From Methanobrevibacter arboriphilus (GTDB lineage: Archaea > Methanobacteriota > Methanobacteria > Methanobacteriales > Methanobacteriaceae), in assembly GCF_019669925.1 (NCBI RefSeq), contig NZ_AP019779.1:310001-374000 (forward strand): 64,000 nucleotides of DNA, read 5' to 3'. This document shows positions 1 through 10,310 of this stretch, in pieces (position 1 is the stretch's first letter; every line of letters starts with the position of its first letter). The position numbers and the translations under genes were made by a program. Below the pieces are notes generated by a model. That model made no database searches. It saw nothing but the letters and a program-made list of their open reading frames with translations, and had not been told where the DNA came from.

Positions 1-3000
1 TTGTATAATCATTTTTAGAGGATATAAAACTTCTATTTTCTCCTTTATTCATAGATGCTATAAAACCAGAAATTTTAATTGCATTAGATTCATCCTTCAT
101 TGTTTCTTGAAGAGCTTCATTAAACTCTTTTTGATTAGATCCTTTAATATTAAGTCCAAGTTTATTCATGATTGATATAATGTCAGAAATATAGATATAA
201 TGATTATTAAATGGGTGGAAAACTAAATATTCTTTAGGAGTTTTTGAAAGAAGCATGATAGCTTTTGCAGTACTATCAATTGCAGTAATATCTACTCTTA
301 AATTCATCATATTATAAGGAATTCTTTTAATTATACTATAAGATTTCAAACGATTGATAAATGCATTTGTATCAAAATTAATTTGGAATTCTTGATCTTG
401 TTCTCTAGCCATAAGATTACCAAGACGCATAATTTTAGCATTTATCTCACCAGTTAATACAGTATCTAAAATAATAGTTTCTGCTTTAAATTTACTATTA
501 ATATATTTATGTTCTAAATTTTGCCCAATATATAACATATCCTCTTCAAAATATATATCATTAGGAGGAATATTATTTACACTTTCTCCAGCAACACTTG
601 CTGTTGATATATGTACTAAATTACAATTATTCTCTTTTGAAAATTTAACAGCGTTTTTTACTCCTCCTACATTAACATCTTCAATTTGTGTTCCAGAAGC
701 ATAATGTTTAACATTAGCAGCACTATTTAAAACAGTATCGATTGAAAATGAAGATGCTTTTTTAAAATCATCAATATTTGTAACATCTCCTTCAATAACA
801 TGAATCTTTGAATTAAACAATTCATCATAACTAGTATCAAAATAATAAAATAATAATGACTTTAATCTTTTTTCAACATCTGTATGTCTTCCTTTTCTAA
901 GCATACAATATATCTTTCCATTTTCATTTTTTATAAATTCATGTAATAAATGCATACCCAAAAATCCAGTTGTTCCAGTTAGTAATACATTTCCTAAATC
1001 TTGTTTAGATTGTGTTTTAAACTGTTCTAGGTTTTGTTTTTTTAAGATATCATTGAATCTTTTAGTTGAATATTTGTTAAAATCTGAATCAAGGTTATCA
1101 ATACTTTCAATATTTAGATCAATCCTTTGTTTATTAAATGATTGGGATCTTTTTTGCTTGTTTACTAACGGATCTTCTGTTTCCACCTGTAGTAAATTCT
1201 TTGGTTGATTTAAAGTTTTTTCTTTTTCTAATAATACTCTAGCAATATTCTCTGGTGTTTGGTATGTGAATATATCCCCATAAGATATGTTATAACCTGC
1301 ATTTACTGATTCAACCATGACTTTTGTTGCTAAAAGAGAAGTTCCACCTAAATCAAAGAAACTATCTGTTGCTCCTACTTTATTTATCTCTAATACATTT
1401 GCAAAAACATCAGCAAAGAATTTTTCATCTTTATTTTTTGCAGCAACATATTTTTTTTCTTTTAATAATGGTTCTGGAAGAGATTTTGTGTCTATTTTTC
1501 CATTAGGAGTTTGTGGAAATTCATCTAGCTCCATATATATATTTGGAATCATATAAGGTGTTAATTTATTTTTCAAATGAGATTTTAAGCTTTTAACATC
1601 AATAGGTTTATCACTAGTAAAGTATGCACATAAATGTTCTTGAGATTGGATTTTTTTAACTAAAACAATGACTCGTTTTACTCCTTCATAATCTGATATA
1701 ACATTTTCTATCTCACCAATTTCAATCCTAAGTCCTCTAAGTTTTATTTGATTATCCATTCGTCCTAAAATATAATATTCTCCATTATCCTTTTTCTTTG
1801 CAAAGTCTCCTGTTCTATAATATCGAATATTATTTCTATATATAAACTTCTCATCGGTTAATTCTTTTCTATTCCAATAACCTCTAGCTACTCCAGCACC
1901 ACCTACATATAACTCTCCAACAATTCCTGGAGGTAATGGATTTCCATCTATATCCATAACAGATTCTATAACATTAAATAGTGGTTTTCCAACAGTAATA
2001 TCCTCATTATCAACACATTTTGTATTACAAGAAATAGTTGTTTCAGTTGGCCCATAAACATTGTATATTTCTGCATCACTATACTTTTTGATTATTTTAT
2101 GTAAATTTAAAGGATAATTTTCACCAGCAAGACTTATAATTTTACACTGGGAAATTGACTTTTTAATCCTATCAAACTCTAAATATTGTAGCATCCTAGA
2201 AGGTGTTGCACTAAAAGAATCAGCTCCAGTTTTTTCAAATAGTTTAGCAAGTTCTAAAGGATTTTTAGACTCTTCATCATTAGCAAAAACTAAGGTCAAT
2301 CCATTCATTAAAGTTACAAAAACTTCATGTAAAAATACATCGAAAGCAACAGTAGTTATAGAAAGCATTCGATTGGACATTTTATTTAAGGAATAGACAA
2401 AACAATTTTCTTTATTAGGAAATATATAATTAGCTATGTTTTCATGGGTTAAAATTACTCCTTTTGGTTTTCCTGTAGAACCAGAAGTATAAATACTATA
2501 AGCTAAGTTTTTTGGAGTTAAAATAGGATTTGGATTTCTTTCATTAGTTTCTTTTAAAAGATCATCGATATTTAACTTATTTGGTAAATCTTCTTTGGTT
2601 ATAATATATTTTGATTCACTATCATTTAAAACATGTTTTATCCTATCCTCAGGATATTCTGGGTCTATAGGTATAAATCCTGCACCCGATTTAATTATTC
2701 CTAGTATAGTAGCTATTAAATTACTATCTCTTTTTAGCATAAACATTATTTTATCTTCAGCTTTAACACCTAATTTTATTAAAGCATTGGCTATTCTATT
2801 AGATTTCTTATTTAATTCATCATAGCTTAATTCTCCATCTTCAGCAATTAAGGCTATCTTATCCTTATTTTCCTCAACTATATTTTGGAAAATTATATTT
2901 AATAGCTGTTCTTTTACAGGTTTTAATTTAAAACTCTTCTCTTCATTTTCTATGTATATCTGTTCTTTTTCAGATAAAATAGATATATTTTTAAGATAAC

Positions 3001-6000
3001 TATTAGGATTTTCAATAAATTTTTTTATAATAATAGATAAACCCTTATTAAATCCATTTATAAGATCTTCACTATACAATGCATTATTGTATTTTGAAAC
3101 TATCCTAAATTGATCTTCATTGAGATTATCTTCATTAAATTTATCTTCAATTATAATTGATAATTTAAATTTAGGTTTTTCTATGTCTAATATCTCTAAA
3201 CCCATTCCATAGCCATTAATGTTTATATTTTCAACTAGTCCTGCTTGATATGCATAAAATATATCTGGATATATTCCATATTTATCCGAAATCTTTGTAA
3301 ATGGATATGATTCATAATTTATAGTATTTAAAAACTCATCTTCGAGAATTTTCATGAATTCAATTACAGTTTTTTCACTATCAATATTAGATACTATTGC
3401 TAATGTTCTAACCATCATAGCAAATGTTTTTTGATATTTTATCTTACTTCTACCATTCGAAATAGTAGAAATCAAAATATCTTTGTTATAAGAATGTTTA
3501 CTTAAACTAAATAATATAACTCCCATGAAAAAGATGTTAGGGGTAATTGAATTATTTTTACAAAATGTTTCAACCCTATCTTTATTTAAACTAAAAGATT
3601 TTTCTTTCAATAAACCATCATTTTCTTTTCCATTAATATCTGGTGTAAGTCCTGTTTCACCCTCAAAATCACACATTCTATTATCAAAATAATTTTCTGC
3701 TTCATTATATAAATCTGATTTTTCAATTTCAGATTCTTCTAAAGCCAAATCAAATCCAGTATATTTTTCTATTTCAACGTTCTTTCCTTCATATAATTTA
3801 GCTAAATCTTTAAGGAAAATTATTGTTGAAAATCCATCAGAAATTATATGATGACAATCCCAAAGTAAAAAAACTTCATTCTCATCCTCATATATTTCAA
3901 ATCTAAATAAAGGACCTTTAAATAAATCAAATGGTTTTATAAAATTCTTTTTAATCTTTTTATCTACAGTTCCTTTATGAATCTCAATATCAACTTTTAA
4001 ATTATCATTCTTTCTTTGGTATATTTTTCCATTATTAAGATAAAGGTGAGTTTTCATAAAGGAGTGTTTCTCAATAGCTTTTAAAATCACATTTTTTAGT
4101 TTTGAAGCATTTATATATGAATCATTAGTATTAATATTAGAAGTATTAATATTAGATAAATCAAATAGATCCTTATTTTTATTTAAACGAATACATTTTG
4201 GCATATTATAAATTAGAGTATCCTGATTTTTAATGCAATCAAAATAGACACCTAGCTGATTTTGAGTTAAAGAATATATTTTATCATCTTTAAAAATTAG
4301 TTCTTCACTAGGAGATGCTTTTAAAATTTCTTGAGATATTTTTCTAATTGTTCCTTCTCTCATTATACTTACTAAATTAAGTTCAACTCCATAATCATCA
4401 GAAATTTTAGATATTAATTTAATAATAGAAAGAGAAGTAAAACCAATCTGAAACAAATCATTTGTAACACCAAAATTAGCTTTTCCCATTATATTTGAAC
4501 AAATATTAAAAATAGATTCTTCCAATTCATTTTCTGGATTTACAAAATTTTCAACACCATAATCAGATTCTTCTGGTAAGGGTAAATTTCTAATATCTAT
4601 TTTACCATTTGGAGTCATTGGAAAGTTTTCTAATTGAATAAAATAGGATGGCACCATATATTTTGGCAATTTATCTACAGTAATATCTCTTAATTCATTT
4701 ATATCTATTTCTTTTTTACTTGTATAATATGCACATAGATGTTCTTCAGAATCTACATCTTTAACACATACTACTAAAGAATTTATATTAGAATTTTTAG
4801 ATATAACTGACTCTATCTCTCCAACCTCAATTCTAAGTCCTCTAACTTTAACTTGACTATCTACCCTTCCTGAAACATATAACTCTCCAAATTCATCTTT
4901 TTTACCCAAATCTCCAGTTTTATAGTATGAAGTTTCAGAAATTTCTAAGAATTTTTCTTCAGTTAACTTTTTATTATTTAAATATCCCCTTGCAACTCCA
5001 GAACCTCCAATATAAACTTCTCCAACAACTCCTGGAGGTAAAGGATTACCATCAATATCTCTAATACTATCAATGACATTTAAAAGAGTTTTTCCTTCAG
5101 AAACATTCTCGTTCTCCATCAATTTTCCATGTGATGCAATTGTAATCTCAGTTGGCCCATATGAGTTGTATATTTCAGCACCAGCACAATTTTTAAGAGT
5201 ATTATACAGTTTTGATGGGAACATCTCCCCACCAACTATAATCACTTTGAAATTTTTCATTACATTTCTTATTTTTTCAAGCTCGAGATATTGTAACATT
5301 CTAGAAGGTGTAGATCCAAAAGCATCAGGATTTGTATTGTTAATCAATTCAATAAGTTTTAATGGATTAATAGATTCTTCTTCATTTGCAAAAACCACAG
5401 AAACTCCATTGATCATTGTTGCAAATATTTCTCTTAAAAATACAATGAATGATACAGTAGTTAAGGATAAAAATTTTGTTGATTTATTAGAAAGAGAATT
5501 TATAGGAATATTTTGAGGATCGTTTGATATATAATTTGTAATACCTTTATGTGTTAACATTACCCCCTTAGGAATCCCTGTTGATCCTGAAGTATATATG
5601 ATATAAGCTAAATTGTTTTCATTAATATTAGGGTTTGGATTTCTCTCATCAGTTTCTTTTAAAAGTTCATTTATACTAATTTGATTTTTTAAATATTTAT
5701 TATTATTTTGTTTATTATTTTGTTTATTATTTTCTTTTTTATTTTCTTTACTAGTATTTTGATTAGTTACAATGTATTTAGAAGTACTATCATCTAAAAT
5801 ATTTTCTATTCTATCTTTAGGATATTCTGGATCTATAGGAATAAAAGTAGCTCCTGACTTTACAATACCTATTACAGTAGCTATTAAATCACTATCTCTA
5901 TTCATCATGAACATTATTTTATCTTCTATTCCAACTCCCCTTTTTATCAATGCATTAGCTATGCGATTAGCTTTTTTATTTAATTCATCATATGTAAATT

Positions 6001-8170
6001 CACCATCAGAAGCAATGAGTGCAATTTTATCATTATTATTCTTAACAGTATTTTCAAAAGCTTTATTCAATAATGGTTCATCAACAATATTTTCTTCAAA
6101 ATCTTCCTGCCTTTTATTCTCTTTTTCTATGTCTTTATCTGATAAAATAGATATATTACCTATTTTTTCATTTTGATCATTGATAAATTTCTTTAAAACA
6201 ATCTCAATACTTTTTATAAATGTTTCCATTAGTTTTTCTGTGTAAATCACAGCGTTATAATATAATGAGACTTTGTATTCATCATTATCTATTGATTTAA
6301 TAATTAAATATGCTTTATTAGAAGAGTTATTAATTTTATCATTAATTTCATTAAAATTAACTTCATCACTATTAACTTCATTAAAATTAACTTCAGTACT
6401 ATTAACTTCATTACTATTCTCTAAGTAATCATGTTTAGAGCTATACTCTTTATTTTCAAAATAATACTTGAAATCTGGGAAAACTATATTATCTCCTGAT
6501 ATTTTATCATATGGAAAGAATTTATATTCTTCACTTTTAATCAGTTCATCTTCAACTTCAATTAACATTTCTTTAACAGTTTTATCACTTTCCATAAATA
6601 AACCAAAAGGATAATCTATTATTTTCCCATTAGATTCTGTAGTTCTAGAAATTAAAATATTTTTATTAAAAACAAATCTATTTAATGTAAGTAATGTAGA
6701 AGTTAAAAATAAGGCGTTTGGAGAAATTTTTATCTTTTTAGAAAAGTTTTTTATAAGATTTTTATTTATTGATATTTCTTTTTCTTTAATATCTTTATTT
6801 TCTTTTCTAATCTGGATATCAGGCGAAATAAATGTTTCACCATCAGATTTCTTAACAATATTTTTAAAATATTTCTCTGCTCTGAAAAATCTGCTTTGTA
6901 AAACTTTAAAGTTACCACATTTTTCATTAGGATTATCTGCAATTTCATTTATTAATTCTTTAATACCATTTAAAATATCTATAATTGCTTTATGAGAATA
7001 ACATCCTTTATTAAATTCTAAAAACAAAGATTGTAAACCATTTTTATCATTAAGAGATGAATTAACTCGAATATGTAATGGAAATTCGCTTTCTTCATTT
7101 TCCCAAATATATTCTACTCCTGAATCAGAAGAATTTGAAACAATGGAATACATTGATAACATAGCAGGATTAATTCCTATTTTTTGCAGTTTTTGAGTAT
7201 AAAGGTTAAAAGACAATTTTCCATGAGACAAACCTTTTTTTAAAACAGATTTTACATAAAGTAAATAATCTTTAAATGTTAGTTCACCTTTATATTTTAA
7301 TCTTAAAGGCATCATATTTACAAACATACCTAACATATTATGTGTATCTTCTCCAAAATCCCTACCATGATAAGGAGTATTCCAAACTAAATCTTTTGAT
7401 TTTGAACTTTTAAAAAAATATAAAGATAATATAGATAATGCTAATAAAAAAGGAGAAATATTATCATTTTCTATTATGGATATTTCTTTTAATTTTTTTA
7501 TAGTGTTTTCTTCTAATAATATCTCGTGTTTTGAAACATTAAGATTATCTAATGTAAAATAATTACTAGAATAGTTTTTTAGACTATCAACCCAATACTT
7601 TTCATCTTCTTTAGATTTTTTAGTAGATAGATATTTTTCTTCTTTCTTAACATACTTTTCATAAGAAGGAGAAGTTAATTCATAAGATTGGTTGTTTTTT
7701 AAATTATTAACATAGCTTTTAAGATTTTTTATAAGAATGTTTATAGATGTACCATCCATTAAAATATGATGTACGTTTCCTAAAACAATGATATTTTTTC
7801 TAGTTTTCAATACAACAAATCTATAGAGAGGAGAATCAAAGATTTCATCAAACCCAGTTTTTGTAAATTGGTATATAAACTCCTTAATCTCATCTTCTTT
7901 TTCAATGGACATATCATAATAATAAAATAATTGATTATCAATCTTTGGATCTAATTGTGAGAAATATTGAGAAAATTCCATTTGATTATCTTTTTTAATT
8001 CTTAAGTTGAATTTTTTTCTTATTATGTCTGATAAGGCTATTTTCACATATTTTTCATCTTCAACAGGAAATTTGTATTTAAATGAGAGAACATAAGAAT
8101 CATTTCCTGATTCTCCAATTTCAGTTACTATAGTTCTTTTTTGAGCATTTGATAGATTAAAAAACTGCAT
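1..8170 (-). CDS. Nonribosomal peptide synthetase, C-(half C)-A-T-C-A-T-reductase, 3' end outside window
   Basis: Giant NRPS; 2,723 codons are visible and motif positions stay in one frame. It should build a two-unit peptide and release it reductively. Domains by residue: C1 1-425 (HHILMDG near 133); an extra C-terminal half of a C domain 428-680; A1 690-1190 (YTSGSTG, YGPTE, NGKID); T1 with GFTSL, Ser about 1246; C2 1285-1700 (HHIISDG near 1438); A2 1740-2225; T2 with LGGTSL, Ser 2278; reductase from about 2390 (TGTTGFLG, then YINSK near 2556), cut by the window edge. SD GGGGTAG lies inside the end of the upstream transferase gene, 4 nt away, so the two are an operon. Hand-aligned A codes (GrsA positions 235-517): A1 I-V-R-G-I-G-S-I-A-K, A2 D-V-H-S-S-A-V-I-S-K. 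A starting C domain suggests acylation of the first residue. Product unknown. Confidence 0.95.
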   Translation of the reverse strand, partial: MQFFNLSNAQKRTIVTEIGESGNDSYVLSFKYKFPVEDEKYVKIALSDIIRKKFNLRIKKDNQMEFSQYFSQLDPKIDNQLFYYYDMSIEKEDEIKEFIYQFTKTGFDEIFDSPLYRFVVLKTRKNIIVLGNVHHILMDGTSINILIKNLKSYVNNLKNNQSYELTSPSYEKYVKKEEKYLSTKKSKEDEKYWVDSLKNYSSNYFTLDNLNVSKHEILLEENTIKKLKEISIIENDNISPFLLALSILSLYFFKSSKSKDLVWNTPYHGRDFGEDTHNMLGMFVNMMPLRLKYKGELTFKDYLLYVKSVLKKGLSHGKLSFNLYTQKLQKIGINPAMLSMYSIVSNSSDSGVEYIWENEESEFPLHIRVNSSLNDKNGLQSLFLEFNKGCYSHKAIIDILNGIKELINEIADNPNEKCGNFKVLQSRFFRAEKYFKNIVKKSDGETFISPDIQIRKENKDIKEKEISINKNLIKNFSKKIKISPNALFLTSTLLTLNRFVFNKNILISRTTESNGKIIDYPFGLFMESDKTVKEMLIEVEDELIKSEEYKFFPYDKISGDNIVFPDFKYYFENKEYSSKHDYLENSNEVNSTEVNFNEVNSDEVNFNEINDKINNSSNKAYLIIKSIDNDEYKVSLYYNAVIYTEKLMETFIKSIEIVLKKFINDQNEKIGNISILSDKDIEKENKRQEDFEENIVDEPLLNKAFENTVKNNNDKIALIASDGEFTYDELNKKANRIANALIKRGVGIEDKIMFMMNRDSDLIATVIGIVKSGATFIPIDPEYPKDRIENILDDSTSKYIVTNQNTSKENKKENNKQNNKQNNNKYLKNQISINELLKETDERNPNPNINENNLAYIIYTSGSTGIPKGVMLTHKGITNYISNDPQNIPINSLSNKSTKFLSLTTVSFIVFLREIFATMINGVSVVFANEEESINPLKLIELINNTNPDAFGSTPSRMLQYLELEKIRNVMKNFKVIIVGGEMFPSKLYNTLKNCAGAEIYNSYGPTEITIASHGKLMENENVSEGKTLLNVIDSIRDIDGNPLPPGVVGEVYIGGSGVARGYLNNKKLTEEKFLEISETSYYKTGDLGKKDEFGELYVSGRVDSQVKVRGLRIEVGEIESVISKNSNINSLVVCVKDVDSEEHLCAYYTSKKEIDINELRDITVDKLPKYMVPSYFIQLENFPMTPNGKIDIRNLPLPEESDYGVENFVNPENELEESIFNICSNIMGKANFGVTNDLFQIGFTSLSIIKLISKISDDYGVELNLVSIMREGTIRKISQEILKASPSEELIFKDDKIYSLTQNQLGVYFDCIKNQDTLIYNMPKCIRLNKNKDLFDLSNINTSNINTNDSYINASKLKNVILKAIEKHSFMKTHLYLNNGKIYQRKNDNLKVDIEIHKGTVDKKIKKNFIKPFDLFKGPLFRFEIYEDENEVFLLWDCHHIISDGFSTIIFLKDLAKLYEGKNVEIEKYTGFDLALEESEIEKSDLYNEAENYFDNRMCDFEGETGLTPDINGKENDGLLKEKSFSLNKDRVETFCKNNSITPNIFFMGVILFSLSKHSYNKDILISTISNGRSKIKYQKTFAMMVRTLAIVSNIDSEKTVIEFMKILEDEFLNTINYESYPFTKISDKYGIYPDIFYAYQAGLVENININGYGMGLEILDIEKPKFKLSIIIEDKFNEDNLNEDQFRIVSKYNNALYSEDLINGFNKGLSIIIKKFIENPNSYLKNISILSEKEQIYIENEEKSFKLKPVKEQLLNIIFQNIVEENKDKIALIAEDGELSYDELNKKSNRIANALIKLGVKAEDKIMFMLKRDSNLIATILGIIKSGAGFIPIDPEYPEDRIKHVLNDSESKYIITKEDLPNKLNIDDLLKETNERNPNPILTPKNLAYSIYTSGSTGKPKGVILTHENIANYIFPNKENCFVYSLNKMSNRMLSITTVAFDVFLHEVFVTLMNGLTLVFANDEESKNPLELAKLFEKTGADSFSATPSRMLQYLEFDRIKKSISQCKIISLAGENYPLNLHKIIKKYSDAEIYNVYGPTETTISCNTKCVDNEDITVGKPLFNVIESVMDIDGNPLPPGIVGELYVGGAGVARGYWNRKELTDEKFIYRNNIRYYRTGDFAKKKDNGEYYILGRMDNQIKLRGLRIEIGEIENVISDYEGVKRVIVLVKKIQSQEHLCAYFTSDKPIDVKSLKSHLKNKLTPYMIPNIYMELDEFPQTPNGKIDTKSLPEPLLKEKKYVAAKNKDEKFFADVFANVLEINKVGATDSFFDLGGTSLLATKVMVESVNAGYNISYGDIFTYQTPENIARVLLEKEKTLNQPKNLLQVETEDPLVNKQKRSQSFNKQRIDLNIESIDNLDSDFNKYSTKRFNDILKKQNLEQFKTQSKQDLGNVLLTGTTGFLGMHLLHEFIKNENGKIYCMLRKGRHTDVEKRLKSLLFYYFDTSYDELFNSKIHVIEGDVTNIDDFKKASSFSIDTVLNSAANVKHYASGTQIEDVNVGGVKNAVKFSKENNCNLVHISTASVAGESVNNIPPNDIYFEEDMLYIGQNLEHKYINSKFKAETIILDTVLTGEINAKIMRLGNLMAREQDQEFQINFDTNAFINRLKSYSIIKRIPYNMMNLRVDITAIDSTAKAIMLLSKTPKEYLVFHPFNNHYIYISDIISIMNKLGLNIKGSNQKEFNEALQETMKDESNAIKISGFIASMNKGENRSFISSKNDYT

Positions 8171-8174
8171 TATA

Positions 8175-8969
8175 CTACCCCAAATGTTTATAAATTTCCT
8201 TAAAGTCAATTGAATTTAATTCATCTATTTTTTCTAATGAACATACTCCTAATTTATAAATATTCTCTTTAGAATCTAAAATATTCCATGATTTAAATAT
8301 TATCTCATCTCTAGATTCTATTTTATCACTATTTTGTAATTCATTGAAAATTTTTATTTTATTATTAGTTTTCTTAGAAAAACCCTTAGTTTTATTTGAA
8401 GACTTATTATTTCCTTCTAGATTATTTAAATAATCATTGTAAAACTTCGATAACATAATATTATCTTTATCTTCATCAATGTTAATATAAAATGATTTTA
8501 AACCTAAGTTAAGTCCTATTCCTTTCATCTTAAGATAACTTTCTTTTAAAACCCATATATCAAAAAAAGATTCTATTTTATCATTACTATTATTTATATA
8601 TTCATATTCTTTTGGATGAAATTGAGTTTTAGCGATATTTAAATCTATATCATGGATACATTCAATATCAACACCTATAGGATAATTTGATACTCCGCAA
8701 AAGACATACTTTTCACAATGAGAAATATTAAAATGAATATTAGGGAAATTTTTTAAAAAAGGTTTACCATAATAATCATTAACAATAATAGGATTATAAA
8801 TTTCTATTTTTCTTAAAATATACCTTAATAACACTTCTCCACTAATAGACAAAATTCTGTCTTTTTGATTAAAATACTTTTTTGAATATTTCAGCCTATC
8901 TTCAGATACAAAATTTTTTAAATCTTCAAAATTTAGATCTGAAACATTCATATAATATAAAAACATCAT
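8175..8969 (-). CDS. Sfp-type 4'-phosphopantetheinyl transferase
   Basis: Transfers phosphopantetheine from CoA to the carrier-domain serines; its partner is almost certainly the NRPS that follows 4 nt downstream. Sfp-family signatures are GVDIE (about residue 97) and WVLKESYLKMKGIG (about 143-156), carrying the Mg2+-binding Asp/Glu and the KES motif. Length is 264 aa, slightly long for the family because of an Asn/Ser/Lys-rich insert at about 188-215. The gene starts with tandem ATG codons after an AAAAGGATAA ribosome site; the second ATG is an equally good start. An AT-rich promoter with TATA-like runs lies just upstream. Archaea with no carrier proteins do not need this enzyme, so it supports a working NRPS. 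Confidence 0.93.
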   Translation of the reverse strand: MMFLYYMNVSDLNFEDLKNFVSEDRLKYSKKYFNQKDRILSISGEVLLRYILRKIEIYNPIIVNDYYGKPFLKNFPNIHFNISHCEKYVFCGVSNYPIGVDIECIHDIDLNIAKTQFHPKEYEYINNSNDKIESFFDIWVLKESYLKMKGIGLNLGLKSFYINIDEDKDNIMLSKFYNDYLNNLEGNNKSSNKTKGFSKKTNNKIKIFNELQNSDKIESRDEIIFKSWNILDSKENIYKLGVCSLEKIDELNSIDFKEIYKHLG

Positions 8970-9618
8970 TTATCCTTTTAAAATTTGTATATTATAATAT
9001 AATAAATCAATACAATGTAAATTAAATAATCTAAATTAATATAATGTAAATAGCTAATAATTATATTCCATAAGTATTCAATTAAAATGATTAGATTTAA
9101 TAATAGCTAAATTTATTTAATGATTAATATAAAAATTTTAATAATTAATATATAAAAATTATAAAATTAAATAATTATTAAATAAACAATTATTAAATGA
9201 ATATAAATAATTATTAAATTAATAATTATAAAATAATTTTCATGTTAATATATATCACCTAAAAACATTATAATATTTTCTAAAGATAATTTAATAATTA
9301 AAACTTGCTTTTTATATGATTAGCATCAATAAAATTAGATTTTATCACATAAATTTTTTTATATAATAATAAAAAATAGGCAAAAACAGTATAATGTGAT
9401 TTTTAGCTTATAAAATATAGTTTGTACTTTAAATTTTAACCTATTTTTAATATATATTTTTAATATGTATTTTTGATATATATTTTTGATATATATTTAT
9501 TTATTGAATTATATCCATATAAATCAGGAAAAAATGAAAAAATAAAGACCATTCAATATTTTTAACAGCTAATGAAAATGTTTATTAATTTATAATAGAT
9601 AAAACTTTCTATAACTTC
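8970..9618. other. Intergenic, promoter side of the NRPS operon
   Basis: About 650 nt without a credible gene. The end next to 8969 must hold the promoter of the transferase-NRPS operon; TATA-like runs are seen near 8990-9005. A 7-bp inverted repeat (ATCACAT at about 9344, ATGTGAT at about 9391) and a 13-bp tandem repeat are the only other structure seen. Confidence 0.5.
9444..9495. repeat. Four tandem 13-bp units
   Basis: Four contiguous units: TTTTTAATATATA, TTTTTAATATGTA, and TTTTTGATATATA twice. They lie downstream of the phosphoesterase gene and far upstream of the NRPS operon. Probably slippage-generated spacer DNA. Confidence 0.75.
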
Positions 9619-10110
9619 TTATTCAGATGTGATTTTTTTTACTTCAACATCTAATTCATTGTTTTCTAATTTTAATATCATTACAGTAGGAGTACTGAAA
9701 ATTGGCGCAGTAGGACTTCCAGGGTTTAAAAGAAGAATATTATCAATTCTCTCAATTAATGGTTGATGAGTATGTCCACTTATTAAAACATCTACACCAA
9801 GTTCTTCTGCTAAATAATATAATTGCTGTGTATCTCCTTTTGGGTGAATTTCACCATGATTCACACCAATTTTAAACCCATCAACACTTCTTATAATAGT
9901 TTTTGGAAGATTTAAACCATATTCTCTGTCTCTATCTCCTTGAACAGCTAAAACTGGAGCAATCTTTTCTAAATCTTTTTTAACATCTATAGAAGCTAAA
10001 TTCCCAGCATGTATAATAAGATCCACACCTTCAAAAATATTTAATACTTCTAACGGCAATTTACTTATTTTATCTGGAATAAATGTATCTGAAATCAACC
10101 CAATTATCAT
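9619..10110 (-). CDS. YfcE/MJ0936-type metallophosphoesterase, ligands degenerate
   Basis: A 163-aa protein with the length and layout of COG0622 phosphodiesterases, which bind two metals and cleave phosphodiesters. GHTH (about residue 115) and the NPGS stretch are kept. The other metal motifs differ from the family: SDTF replaces SDTH, HAGN replaces the bridging-Asp motif HxGD, GDRD replaces GNxD, and NHGE replaces the usual HGH. The family ligands His, Asp and Asn are therefore changed together while the frame is intact. ATG start with AAGGAT upstream. It may be a pseudoenzyme or use a different metal site; substrate unknown. Confidence 0.8.
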   Translation of the reverse strand: MIIGLISDTFIPDKISKLPLEVLNIFEGVDLIIHAGNLASIDVKKDLEKIAPVLAVQGDRDREYGLNLPKTIIRSVDGFKIGVNHGEIHPKGDTQQLYYLAEELGVDVLISGHTHQPLIERIDNILLLNPGSPTAPIFSTPTVMILKLENNELDVEVKKITSE

Positions 10111-10310
10111 AAACTAATCAATCCTTTTTATTATAATATTCATTTTATTACAATATTAAGTAGAGAAAACTCACTTCTATTTTCATGATTTTATTTAAGT
10201 TGTTAATACTATAAATAATAATCTCATAGATACTAATATTAATAATAAATTTTATAATATTAATTCAAATAGTCAGAGGAAAAGAGTAATAATAGATTAA
10301 TTTTTAATTA

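Noticed and set aside
5073-6176. Long open frames on the plus strand opposite the NRPS
   Set aside because: They mirror adenylation-domain codons on the minus strand, lack ribosome sites and give no recognisable protein; they are shadows of the NRPS.
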